This document shows, piece by piece, positions 55,801 through 64,000 of a stretch of DNA of 64,000 bases. The DNA is from DASUPK01 sp963815665 (lineage in GTDB: Bacteria; Actinomycetota; Thermoleophilia; Solirubrobacterales; 70-9), in contig CAWFHN010000008.1 in NCBI GenBank assembly GCA_963815665.1, positions 124,001 through 188,000 of the forward strand. Direction: 5' to 3'. Position numbers and translations under genes: made by a program. The notes under the pieces were generated by a model that was given only the letters and a program-made list of their open reading frames with translations, did not search any database and was not told the origin of the DNA. Every line of letters starts with the position of its first letter. The stretch's first letter is position 1.

Positions 55801-58718
55801 AGGCGAGCCATGGCACTTTCACCGAACTCTGGGCGCACGATGAACCTTACGCGCAACTCCGACCCTATGCGCTGGAAATCGTTGCCTTCGGCCCGCATCT
55901 CTATGGATTCCTCGACCGTACACCTCTCTTCCATGTAGTGGACGCGGAGCACCGGCGGGGTCGCATTGGCGTCTATTGTTGGGCGAACCAGGATGCACGC
56001 TTCGAGGGTTTGCGCGTCGAGGCGATCGCGAGCGATCCCCTGCTATGGCATCCCTCGTTCGCCGATCTCACGGAATTTCGCAGCGTCGATGCGTTCGGAG
56101 CGAACGATGGTCCGTCGACGTGGCAACTCGACGGCGACGGCGTGCGACAGACCTCGGACGTGTATCTGCCGGACGGCGTACAGCCGGGCAAGTTTGGCAC
56201 CTTCCTGATAGGTGGCGGCACCTGGAGCGATGTCTACGTCTCGCTCCGCCTGCAATCGAATGACCCGGACGCTATGGGTCTGATGTTCCGGGTGGCGAAT
56301 GAAACCACCTACTACCGCTTTAGCATGAGCCGCCAGGGAGCTTACCGGAGGCTGGTAAAAGTGGTGAACGGTGCGGCAACCGTCCTGTGGCAGGATGGCA
56401 TGCAGTTCCAGCTCAACCATGCCTACGCGCTAGCGGTTCGTGCCATCGGCTGGGATATCGACGTGTGGCTCGATGGCGTCAAGCTGGTCGCAACCAGCGA
56501 CGACGAGATCGCATCCGGCCGCATCGCGCTCTACGCCTACGCCAACGGCGGTGTCCGTTTCAGTGACCTATGGGTTTTCGACGCGACGCGACGCGTTGGA
56601 CGCTGGACCATCGTTGACCAAGGCAACGTTTCCGCGCCCTCCGATTGGCGGCTCGGCGGTGGCCGCCTGTTGCAGAAATCGAACATCCGGGGCGGCGCCG
56701 CGGCGGCGGTCTCGCTCGACAAGCGCGGTACGCTTGCCGTTGCTGGCGAGCCAGTTTGGCGCGACTACCGCCTGGTCGTGGACTGCAGCACCGATGATGA
56801 CGATGCGATCGGCGTCGTCTTCCGCTACCGCGACCCCAAAAACTATTATCTGTTTGCGGTCGACGCCGAACGCAGCTACCGCCGGCTGGTGAAGGTTGCC
56901 GCTGGCACGTTCACGCTCTTGTGGCAGGACACGACCGGCTACACGGTCGGCGACCCGCTGCGTCTAACAGTCGACGCGATCGGCGATCGCCTGTCCGGCT
57001 ATCTCGGCGGGACACGGCTGTTTACCATCTCTGACCCTGACCACGAACAGGGGTCTATCGGCCTCTATTGCTGGGCCAATGATGGGGCGCGCTTCGAGCG
57101 CGTCGAGGTCACCAGTGCACCGCGCGACACCTACGCGCTGTTGCGCGACGATTTCGTCGGACCTAGTCTTGCGCCCTGGACGGTCGTCGACAGGGGCACG
57201 ATTTCGGCACCCTCGGCCTGGTCGGTGGCAGGCGGCGAAGTCGTTCAAGACAGTAACATCCACTCGCTGCCGCTGGCGGCCGCCGACCCGGCCAAAGAGG
57301 GCACTTACGTGTTCGCCGGTGACCCCCTTTGGCAGGACATCGTTCTCGAGGTCGATCTGCAGTCCGACGACGACGACGCGATCGGTGTGATGTTCCGTTA
57401 TCGCGATGACGACAACTATTACCGGTTCGCGATGGATCGCGTGCGTTCGTATCGACGCCTAGTCAGCAAGCAGGGCGGCGCGTTCCGCGTGCTCTGGGAG
57501 GACGGGAGCAAATACGAGATCGGCCGCCGCTACCGATTGACCATCATTGCCGAGGCCGATTCGCTGCGCGGGTTCATCGACGGACTGCCGGTCTTCGCGG
57601 TGCGCGACGTCACGCACGCGCGGGGGCACGTCGCGCTCTATTGCTGGGCCGTGCAGGGAGCTCGCTTCCGGCGCCTCCGCGTCTTCCCAGTCAGCGTTGC
57701 ATTCCAGGATTTTGCGCTGAATGAGAATTTTGCAGTGCTGCGCACGTTCCGTTGGTCCTTAATCGATGAGGGCGAAGTGGGCGGACCCTCCGCTTGGGAC
57801 GTCGTCGCCGGGCAACTGGTGCAGACGAGCGCGATTTCCGGCAGCGATCCGCAAAAGGCGCTGGGCACCCTGGCGGTCGCCGGCGAAGCGGACTGGACGG
57901 ATTACCGGTTCACGGTCGCCCTGCGCTCCGCGGCCCCGGGTTCGATCGGGATTATCTTCCGCAAACTCAACGATCAGACCTACTATCGTTTCGCCATGAA
58001 CAGCGCGACCGGTGCGCGTACACTGGTGCGTCGTTCCGGGAGCAACTTCACGACGTTATGGAACGACGCCGGAGGATTCCTGCTTAATCGCGTGTATCTG
58101 ATCGCAGCGGACTGCCTAGGCTCAAGCATTGCTGTCTATGTGAATGGCCAACGTGTCCTCCTGGTCAGTGACGCGTCGGGGCCGGGCAGCGGCGGCATTG
58201 GGCTCTACTGCCACGGCACGGCCGGAAATACTTTCCTCGAGGCGCAGGTGGCCCTGTCGCAATGGTCGCCCTATTATCGCTTCGGACGCGAGGACACGCT
58301 CTCGGCTGGTACACGGTTGCGCGTCTACTCCGGAAAGACGCCGGCGCCGGGCATAGCCGAGCCGCTGGAAATCGCGCGTTTCGCGACAGCGCAGTTCGAC
58401 GAGGCGGACATTCAATTTGTCGATCGCAGCATTGACTTGCGCGTTATCGGGCCCAAGGGAAGCGAGCACGCGCGACGCTTCCTGCCCGACGACGGCTATG
58501 TGGCGGTTGCCACGCGCGTGCTTCGCAAGGCTGACGGCACGGCGTTCCTGATATTTCCAAATGGGCCAGACCCGTTCGCCCGCGCACAATATCGGCTAAG
58601 CTTCGAATACGGACGCGATATTTCGGCCACTGATGCAGATGCACCGATCCTGAGCGAGCAGGGAATCCAAAATTCCGAGCGCACGCGAATCGATATTCCA
58701 TGGCTCACTGTCCCATGA
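49874..58718 (+). CDS. Giant ~2,945-aa leaderless protein with six lectin-like modules, gene 3 of the operon
   Basis: ATG 49874 follows GACGAGGAGCAGG and begins MAGTDKSFISVRQTLPRTWP. A tandem 7-nt duplication (49961-49974) throws it out of frame; with one copy removed it runs QGLDAVWIRPLEFDATAANT into the long frame that is open to 58718. Residues up to ~850 are a repetitive amphipathic-beta region (for example VFGFGLGLSIDAQIAADVFD, WPLPDFDVSITLEWGPEPNW) that reminds me of DUF6603-type proteins (unverified). Residues ~850-1450 are mixed. From ~54,250 to 58,260 there are six ~185-residue lectin-like modules. No signal peptide or transmembrane segment. Gene order and 22-nt spacing make it the third gene of one operon. 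Confidence 0.8.
49961..49974. repeat. 7-bp tandem duplication causing a frameshift in the giant gene
   Basis: CTCGACG is present twice (49961-49967, 49968-49974). Deleting one copy fuses the ATG 49874 frame to the 8.6-kb frame in a continuous, sensible protein. Slippage or assembly error are both possible. Confidence 0.85.
54250..58260 (+). repeat. Six tandem protein modules with concanavalin-like character
   Basis: Approximate module spans: 54,250-54,900; 55,440-56,030; 56,040-56,580; 56,580-57,115; 57,135-57,690; 57,700-58,260. Each has a W-containing start (for example APSAWSISSSSIRQTANI), then DDAIGVVFRYRDPKNYY or a variant, a YRRLVK motif, and an ending such as GSIGLYCWANDGARF. The order of strands resembles LamG / concanavalin A-like lectin folds. 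Modules share motifs rather than being near-identical, so the array is old. Confidence 0.8.
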
Positions 58719-58872
58719 CGGTCAGCCCGGGCCATGGCTGGATGGAACGTGGATGCCTTCGTCCCAACCCACATCTGTGGCCCGATGTGCCCGATCCGAC
58801 ATGGCGCGGCGGCGGGCGCAGTGGACCAAGTATCACCCGACTTGAACACCTAAGTTTCACAAAGAACTGATT

Positions 58873-59199
58873 TCACGCGGCTTTTGGCGCAATTCGCGAC
58901 GACGTGGCACCACGCCGGGGGCGCCCGCGGCGTTTCCGGGCGGATTTCGTGGGCGGCGCGGGTTTCGGTGGCGCCATTTGCTTGGCGCGTGGCGGTAGCG
59001 CGATGTGAGCGTGGCAGAACAGATCGGCGATCGGCTTCGAGACGTCGGTGCGGACCAGCCAATCGTTGTCGCGATGGCGGATGCGCACCTGTTGCAGGCG
59101 ATCGAGATCGCGCAGAAGCGTTTTCCATTCGGGCACGATGCCAGCCTGGCGCGACAGGTCTTCCAGGCACTTCTGCATGGCGAGCGCGAGGAAAGAACA
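58873..59199 (-). mobile_element. IS1634-like transposase, C-terminal fragment
   Basis: An open frame contains MQKCLEDLSRQAGIVPEWKT then LLRDLDRLQQVRIRHRDNDW and WLVRTDVSKPIADLFCHAHI, resembling the C-terminal tail of IS1634-type transposases. A basic Ala/Pro/Lys-rich tail follows. Upstream the frame stops directly against a large palindrome. The family call rests on memory of short motifs. Confidence 0.5.
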
Positions 59200-59202
59200 A
59201 AA

Positions 59203-59239
59203 GCCTCATCGCGCGATCCACTCGATCGCGCGATGAGGC
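59203..59239. repeat. Perfect 16-bp inverted repeat with 5-nt loop
   Basis: Arms 59203-59218 and 59224-59239 (GCCTCATCGCGCGATC and its complement) flank CACTC. On the minus strand it is followed by CTTTTGTTC, so it could terminate minus-strand transcription. Equally it could be the junction of two element ends, since the IS1634-like frame begins right beside it. Confidence 0.8.
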
Positions 59240-59418
59240 AAAAAACGAAATTAATCGAGGTCCCCTACGGAACAGTTTGTTGTCCCGGGAACGCCTGACC
59301 ATTCGCGGCCGAAAGCAGTATCCGAGAAAGTCGAATTGCGTTTGGATAGGTGCTTGTGCTATTTCTGTCCTTGCAGTCCGATCTTGGTTTTTGTCGGATG
59401 AAGCAACAGGAGGTTGGG

Positions 59419-59865
59419 GTGAGGACGGGACTTAGCTTATCTGAGGCATTGGAGGCAAAGCGGTCGGTGCACGTTGTAGTCGTCACGAACCAGGAGAATG
59501 GGATTGTCAGCCAATACCGCGGGAATTTGTTATTTAAAGACGCGTCGCCTGCGGGACCTTTTAGGTTACCGGCAAGACTTACGACTGAGGGAGGAGAACC
59601 GCTCCATGCATTGTTCAGCGACCGGTTTGCGTCGCTGAAGGATGGGGGTGATAATCCGTTCTCAATAAAGGATGGTGACTTGGTCGGACTGTCGTTGTCT
59701 GGAGCTCTTGGCCCAGTGGCCCATTTCACGCTCCTCAATTGGGGAAACGCTCATGTCACGGTATCTCTAAAAAGCGAAGGAAAATTGCTAGTGGGCCATG
59801 GTGCAGGAGTTGGACCGGACCCAGGAGATGCATTCTACGTTATCTCCCTGCAAGAGAAGCCTTGA
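59419..59865 (+). CDS. Hypothetical 148-aa protein
   Basis: From GTG 59419, placed 5 nt after a perfect AGGAGG; the same frame is open from 59350. It starts MRTGLSLSEALEAKRSVHVV. The protein is beta-rich (FRLPARLTTEGGEPLHALFS, VAHFTLLNWGNAHVTVSLKS) and ends FYVISLQEKP. The region is less GC-rich than the big operon, which suggests a separate origin. I do not recognise the family, and I see no signal peptide. Confidence 0.6.
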   Translation: MRTGLSLSEALEAKRSVHVVVVTNQENGIVSQYRGNLLFKDASPAGPFRLPARLTTEGGEPLHALFSDRFASLKDGGDNPFSIKDGDLVGLSLSGALGPVAHFTLLNWGNAHVTVSLKSEGKLLVGHGAGVGPDPGDAFYVISLQEKP

Positions 59866-60054
59866 AATAGCATCAGGGCTTGATGCGGGTGCACCGCGAG
59901 GCGTGTATGTAGTGGCTTGAAAAGTGCCGCTTGCCGCGCTTGCGGCAGACAAGGCGTTACCGGCGACTGCAAGACCTGTTCCGATACTGCGGAGCGCCTG
60001 TCGGGTTTCTTCTTCGTTTGCAAGCTGTTCATACGGGATAACCTGCAAGCGAGC
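59788..60054 (-). pseudogene. C-terminal fragment of a small secreted-protein family (YEQL type), fused in frame to the DgcN fragment
   Basis: This is the second half of a 225-codon open frame. It reads LQVIPYEQLANEEETRQALR and then TGLAVAGNALSAASAASGTF, resembling the mature part of small alphaproteobacterial lipoproteins I have seen with VPYEQLxxxE. It has no start of its own: the frame begins in the DUF1611-like fragment. Its 3' end overlaps the plus-strand gene ending at 59865. Confidence 0.4.
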
Positions 60055-60156
60055 GGGCCCGCAGCAGCTTTTCCTGTTTTGCATCGACCGGCGCCAAGCC
60101 TGCCTGCCCGATCCTGCTCTCGCCGCCGCGCGCCAAGCAATCTCCGAACAGGTCCT

Positions 60157-60557
60157 CCGGTTTGTCGACAAGAAGACAAGCGCATCTGGTTGGGCACCGT
60201 GGAGAAGAGCGAGACTTACGCCGGCATATGAAGCGTGGAACAGAGAGCCTTGTCCTTCAATAATATCCCAATGATCGTCTTCATTCGCTGGAGATAAGTG
60301 CTCCACAGCGCCCGAAACGAAGTCAGCGACCACTGCATCAATAGAAATTCCTGAGCCGGCAATCAGGATGCCGGTCTGCCCGGTCGCGCGAAAATCCGCT
60401 TTGATCCCACGTCGATGCATTTCCTTTTCGAGGGCAAGCGCTGTGTACATTTTCCCACTGAGCAATCAGTACCCACCGTCAGCACGCGACGACCTGACCG
60501 TTTCTTTCCCGTGCCAACTTGAAAGGTGCGACGTGGGTGACGAACATCAAAGAGTAG
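60157..60557 (-). pseudogene. DUF1611 / DgcN-like fragment, frameshifted
   Basis: First frame: LLFDVRHPRRTFQVGTGKKR then RRVLTVGTDCSVGK (P-loop type). The next frame: MYTALALEKEMHRRGIKADF, FRATGQTGILIAGSGISIDA and WDIIEGQGSLFHASYAGVSL. This order matches the DUF1611 family, including DgcN D-amino-acid N-acyltransferases. An A run at about 60,452-60,455 appears one base short, which splits the frames. The C-terminal part after ALVFLST is replaced by unrelated sequence, and the N-terminal domain is missing. Confidence 0.75.
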
Positions 60558-61402
60558 TCTATTTTTGGAATTCGCCGCAGCAGAACGTAGAACACCGGCG
60601 TGAGGAAGATGCCGAACAGGGGTGATGCCGATCATCCCGGCGAACACCGCGACCCCCATGGCGTGCCGCATCTCGGCACCCGCGCCGGTGGAGAACACCA
60701 GGGGCACGACGCCCATGACGAAAGCAAGCGAGGTCATCAGGATGGGGCGCAGCCGCAGGCGGCTGGCCTCGACGGCAGCCTGCACCGGCGTGCGCCCGGC
60801 CAATTCCAGCTCGCGTGCGAACTCGACGATGAGGATCGCATTCTTCGCCGACAAGCCGACGAGCACGATGAGACCGATCTGGGTGAAGATGTTGTTGTCT
60901 CCGCCGGTGAGCCACACGCCGGACATGGCGGCAAGCAGGCCCATCGGCACGATCATGATGATGGACAGTGGCAGCGTCAGGCTGTCGTAGAGTGCGGCCA
61001 GCACCAGGACGACCAGCAGGATGGCGAGCGAATACACCATGATGGCCGAATTGCCCGCCAGGATTTCCTGATATGTCAGTTCGATCCATTCGAAGCTGAA
61101 GCCCTGCGGCAATGTTTCGGCCGCGATGCGCTCGACTGCCGCCTGCGCCTGACCCGAGGAAAAACCCGGGGCGGCACGGCCATTGATTTCGGCAGCCAGG
61201 AAGCCGTTATAGCGCGTGGCGCGCTCTGATCCGGAGGTCGAACTGACGAACTGACCTTCATCAGCGCCGCCAAGGGCACCATCTCGCCTGCGTTCGAGCG
61301 CACTCTGAGCTGGCCCACGTCGTCGGCGCGGGCGCGGAACCGCGCGTCAGCCTGCACGCGCACTGAATAGGTCCGGCCGAACTTGTTGAAGTCGTTCAAG
61401 TG
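60558..61402 (-). pseudogene. RND efflux pump (AcrB/MexB-like) C-terminal fragment
   Basis: Reads LNDFNKFGRTYSVRVQADAR-type porter sequence (from 61399), then a frame slip, then QGFSFEWIELTYQEILAGNS, VWLTGGDNNIFTQIGLIVLV, KNAILIVEFARELELAGRTP and GAEMRHAMGVAVFAGMIG. These match the last ~300 residues of RND inner-membrane pumps. A further slip (one extra C near 60,620) hides the natural ending LFGIFLTPVFYVLLRRIPK. The N-terminal ~700 residues are missing, and the fragment abuts the DgcN fragment directly. Confidence 0.85.
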
Positions 61403-61433
61403 GCTTCAGTCCCCCGCGGTGACGAAGGCCCTC

Positions 61434-61577
61434 CGTGCAGCTGCTCGCGCCGGATGACCACCCCGATGGGCACGGCGCCCCTGGCGGCTTGGGTATGCTG
61501 GGCTTGTCCGTGTTGTTCTTGGGCACGCAATAGCTGCCCGACTGCACGTAGCGCAGCAGGTGCGCCATCACGGTCAT
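61434..61577 (-). pseudogene. Fragment of a small cysteine-containing secreted protein
   Basis: The frame MTVMAHLLRYVQSGSYCVPK then PGAPCPSGWSSGASSCTE resembles the C-terminal cysteine pattern (GSYCVP, CPSGWS) of small exported proteins common in Rhizobiales. It has no signal peptide of its own and merges into the RND fragment in another frame. Confidence 0.3.
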
Positions 61578-61970
61578 CCAAGGCCTCTAGCGCGCTCGCG
61601 GCCACCAGAAACCGGCGGGATGCGACCGTCCGCATCGTCCGCGCCGTCCGTCTTTCAGGCTAAGGTCAATCCCGCCAATGTCTTGCATGGCAAGGCTTGC
61701 GGACGATTGGCTTTTTTGCGGATAGTTCCGGAGCACCGATGGCTCAATCGTTCGCACCAAGTAATCGAAAATCAAAGACAACCGAAGCGGACGGTGCGGA
61801 CGCAGATGTCGGGCGGCAAATTCAGGCTCGATGAACGGAGGGAGCGACTGCAACGGGCGCCAAGGGTGCCAGCGCTGACCCACAACTACTCGTTTCAAAT
61901 CGGTTCCCTCCACTAGTTCAACGCACTAAAATAGTTCGGAGGGTTGACCTGTCTTGGGGGTTTCACAGTC
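61578..61970. other. No supported gene
   Basis: About 390 bp between the RND/secreted-protein fragments and the helicase start. Short frames only; nothing recognisable. Confidence 0.45.
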
Positions 61971-62476
61971 GTGGATGTGTTCGATCTTGATCGCGCGCTC
62001 CTGGCCGATTACGCGCGCTTCGCACGATCGTTTACCCAAATTCGTGCGCCTGACATTCGTCAGCAAGTAGAGGAAATATATGCCAGCAATCGCTTCTGGC
62101 CCGAACCACTCATCAGCATCAATCCACACTTCGAACGTGGCGCCTCGCTTACCGAGCTAGTGGCCGATGGCTCGCTCCACCCCGAAACAGCATCGGTGTT
62201 CCGCGTTGAAGGGCACCCGATCACGCTCTACAGACATCAGGCACAGGCCGTAGCGAGGGCCACCGCGAGGCAGAGTTTCATCGTTACGACTGGAACTGGT
62301 TCCGGAAAGTCACTCTGCTTCTTCGTCCCTATCATCGATGGCGCCATTCGGGCCCGAGTTGCTGGCGAGGAACGGCGCACACGCGCGATCGTGATCTATC
62401 CGATGAACGCGTTGGCGAATAGCCAGCTGAAGGAGCTCGAAAAGTTCATCGACCAGTCCGAACTGCCGGATGTGGA
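61971..62476 (+). pseudogene. DEAD/DEAH-box helicase N-terminus (DUF1998-type, defence-associated), cut by an IS21 element
   Basis: From GTG 61971 (GGGGG upstream) the frame reads VDVFDLDRALLADYARFARS, IRAPDIRQQVEEIYASNRFW and SINPHFERGASLTELVADG. Helicase motifs follow: LYRHQAQAVARATARQSFIV (Q-motif), TTGTGSGKSLCFF (Walker A) and AIVIYPMNALANSQLKELEK (Ia). This is the N-terminal part of large helicases ending in DUF1998, the group that includes Druantia DruE and DISARM DrmA. It is cut after ~170 of an expected well over 1,000 residues, just before the IS21-like end at ~62,480. Confidence 0.75.
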
Positions 62477-62578
62477 TGGTTGTCAGAATCCGCGCAAAGA
62501 TGGCGCAGCGAAAAAAGTTGGCATGGCCCTTGCATTCATCTCAGCTGCTCCTTGCAGTCGAACGCTTGGTGGCAAACG

Positions 62579-62666
62579 ATGGCTGGGTGACAAGCCGTGT
62601 CAAGGCCGTTAGCCGCCGGAGGCGGGGGCCGCAGGCCCGCCTTTACAGGGCTTGCCACCCAGCCAT
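62579..62666. repeat. Long imperfect inverted repeat in the IS21 leader
   Basis: Arms 62579-62596 (ATGGCTGGGTGACAAGCC) and 62649-62666 pair with one G-T. A second nested stem (AGGCGGG...CCCGCCT) lies inside. This makes a cruciform-capable leader upstream of the accessory frame and istA. Confidence 0.65.
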
Positions 62667-62748
62667 ACTCGACCACCGAGGTCGACGGTTGACCCCCGCG
62701 ACGCTGCTTCCTCCGCCATCTATGCGCGGATTCACGCCGCCGGTAACA

Positions 62749-63114
62749 GGTGCACAGACGGCTCGGCGCGACGCCCAGCGCGCGGCCGGGCGGCGCTACC
62801 AGGCCAGCCGCCGCGGTCGGGTGAACCATGCGGCGCGGGCCGGTCGCTATCGCGCCCGACAAAACAACGTGACGCATCAGGGTTCCCCGCCACATCCCGC
62901 GGATGATTTGGTGATGGCGAGCGCGGTGGTGATCGCAAGCAACCCACCGTCAGCTTCCCCCGGCGAGGTAGCGAGGCCATCGCCGGGTCATCGCTCGGGG
63001 AGCTGGTCCTGCCACTGGTGCGAATGTCGCTGCCCGCCGTTCGTTCGCCGTGAGTTCCTGCGCCGCCGTACCGGTTCGATCCGTCGCCAGACCTCGTCGA
63101 GGAGAACAGCATGA
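62749..63114 (+). CDS. IS21-associated accessory protein, degraded
   Basis: The frame from about 62,749 reads QRAAGRRYQASRRGRVNHAA and NNVTHQGSPPHPADDLV, and near the end SCHWCECRCPPFVRREFLRR. This is the pattern (basic RRYQxSRRGR, VTHQGS, then CxxCxxxCxxFVRxxFLRRR) of a small protein frequently encoded just upstream of istA in some IS21 elements. The expected N-terminal zinc-finger part is not intact. The stop (63112-63114) overlaps the istA ATG. Confidence 0.5.
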   Translation, partial: GAQTARRDAQRAAGRRYQASRRGRVNHAARAGRYRARQNNVTHQGSPPHPADDLVMASAVVIASNPPSASPGEVARPSPGHRSGSWSCHWCECRCPPFVRREFLRRRTGSIRRQTSSRRTA

Positions 63115-64000
63115 CCATCCCGCCCGATCTGGAGGCGCAGATCCTGCGCTATTATCATGTCGAGAAATGGCGCGTTGGCACGATCGCCCGCCAGCTGCAT
63201 GTGCACCACGGCACCGTGGCGCGGGTCTTGGCCCAGGCCGGTCTGCCCAGGATCGGGCCGCCGGCACGTCGCTCGCAGGTCGAGCCCTATCTGCCCTTCA
63301 TCCATCAGACCCTGGAGAAGTTCCCGACGCTGACCGCCAGCCGGCTGTACGCGATGGTGTGCGAACGCGGCTACCGCGGCAGTGGCGATCACTTCCGCCA
63401 CCTCATCGCCTGTCATCGGCCGCGCCCGGCGGCGGAGGCCTATCTGCGTCTGCGCAGCCTGCCCGGCGAGCAGGGGCAAGTCGACTGGGGCATTTTGGTC
63501 ACCTCATGATAGGCCGCGCGCGCCGTCCCTTGATGGCCTTCGTCATGGTGCTGAGCTACTCGCGCCAGATTTTTTTGCGCTTCTTCCTCGATGCCCGCAT
63601 GGAGAACTTCCTGCGTGGTCACGTCGGCGCCTTCACGGCCTGGCGTGTCCTGCTCTACGACAATCTCAAGAGCGCAGTGCTGGAGCGCCAAGGCGACGCC
63701 ATTCGCTTTCATCCTGCCCTGATCGCGTTCGCCGCACATTATCGTTATGATCCGCGTCCGGTGGCGGTGGCGCGCGGCAACGAGAAGGCCGCGTTGAGCG
63801 CGCCATCCGCTATGTGCGCGACAACTTCTTCCCGGCCCGAAAGTTTGCCGATCTCGACGACCTCAATGTCCAGGCCGAGGCCTGGAGCCGTGGCCTGGCG
63901 GCGGATCGGCGCTGCCCCGGACAAGACACCCTCAGCGTCCGCGAGGCCTTTGCCGCGGAGGCGCCAAAACTGCTGGCGTTGCCGGACAATCCCTATCCGC
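63111..64000 (+). pseudogene. istA: IS21-family transposase IstA, frameshifted, continues past window
   Basis: ATG 63111 starts MTIPPDLEAQILRYYHVEKW with the helix-turn-helix IARQLHVHHGTVARVLAQAG. Then GEQGQVDWG is followed by the next frame MIGRARRPLMAFVMVLSYSR, FFLDARMENFLRGHVGAFTA and RVLLYDNLKSAVLERQG, the DDE region of IstA. A missing C near 63,491 and a missing G near 63,788 break the frame, and an in-frame gap lies near 63,640. The 3' end (EAPKLLALPDNPYP-like) runs off the window. Confidence 0.85.

Larger units (their letters stand above)
62480..64000 (+). mobile_element. IS21-family element, left end to beyond the window
   Basis: It begins at about 62,480 with TGTCAGAATCCGCGCAAAGA, the TGT-type terminus of IS21 elements, immediately after the interrupted helicase. 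It contains an imperfect long hairpin (62579-62666), an accessory frame with RxxYQxSRRGRxxHxAR character, and istA. The right end and istB lie outside the window. The insertion into the helicase gene gives the order of events: helicase first, IS21 later. Confidence 0.75.

Noticed and set aside
43111..58718. Giant genes as polyketide or nonribosomal peptide synthetases
   Set aside because: No ketosynthase, adenylation, condensation or carrier motifs; the proteins are beta-rich.
43111..58718. Three-gene operon as a complete contractile injection system
   Set aside because: No sheath, tube, baseplate or AAA+ ATPase genes are in the window; only a possible relationship to cargo or fibre proteins remains.
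58850..59302. Alternative 150-codon minus frame and 183-codon plus frame over the IS1634-like fragment
   Set aside because: Arg/Ser-rich composition typical of shadow frames; the 58873-59199 frame has transposase-like sequence.

Overview
The window joins two stretches of DNA that look as if they come from different organisms. Positions 1 to about 38,210 are a compact, GC-rich chromosome segment of the kind seen in deep-branching Actinobacteria (my best guess is class Thermoleophilia, e.g. Solirubrobacterales, from gene order and protein character). From about 38,230 to the end the content is proteobacterial, most likely alphaproteobacterial: decayed insertion sequences, a 3' remnant of an alphaproteobacterial-type tRNA-Arg(CCG), fragments of many genes, and one large intact-looking three-gene operon. 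The switch falls at the 5' end of an ABC transporter ATPase gene that has lost its start codon. It is either a chimeric assembly join or the edge of a transferred island; the sequence alone cannot decide.

Region 1 (1-38,205) is mostly minus-strand housekeeping operons. They are a DAK2/DegV-type kinase with a repeat-rich exported protein and rpmB; a PAS-EAL c-di-GMP phosphodiesterase; the riboflavin operon ribD-ribE-ribBA-ribH; a flippase convergent with a K+ channel; rpe, a zinc-ribbon protein, fmt, def; an AbiEi-like/DUF559-like protein; priA; a PH-domain protein; and metK, a DUF3352 protein, der and cmk. Aromatic amino-acid genes follow: aroA, tyrA, a DAHP synthase, a hisC-type aminotransferase and chorismate mutase. 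Then come rluB, a peptidoglycan amidase, an M14 peptidase, scpB, scpA and trpS, and finally an MFS exporter, a NodB deacetylase and a FetAB-like transporter. Between hisC and the DAHP synthase I find an 18-codon open frame (MSRFAAHTRAYFYFWRFT) that looks like an attenuation leader peptide for aromatic amino acids.

Region 2a (38,206-43,030) is an IS graveyard: a tRNA-Arg(CCG) 3' remnant, an IS1595-family transposase lacking its 5' end, IS1380- and IS630-family remnants, and one plausible small beta-rich protein. Region 2b (43,111-58,718) is an operon of three very large leaderless proteins: a ~1,540-aa beta-sandwich/fibronectin-III-like protein, a 700-aa phospholipase-D-family protein, and a ~2,945-aa giant with six ~185-residue lectin-like modules. 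I know of no described function for this trio, and it is the best candidate for an undescribed system here. Region 2c (58,870-64,000) is again fragments: an IS1634-like transposase tail, a strong palindrome, a small hypothetical gene, pieces of a DUF1611/DgcN-type gene and an RND pump, a DEAD-box (DUF1998-type, defence-like) helicase cut after ~170 codons, and an IS21-family element running off the end.

Small indels that break otherwise well-conserved genes occur in both halves: a short G run in tyrA, a 10-bp tandem duplication in the AbiEi-like gene, a 7-bp tandem duplication in the giant gene, and single-base slips in the FN3-like gene, istA, the RND fragment and the DgcN fragment. Because tyrA is affected, some of these may be sequencing or assembly errors, so the two breaks in the three-gene operon should not by themselves be read as gene death.
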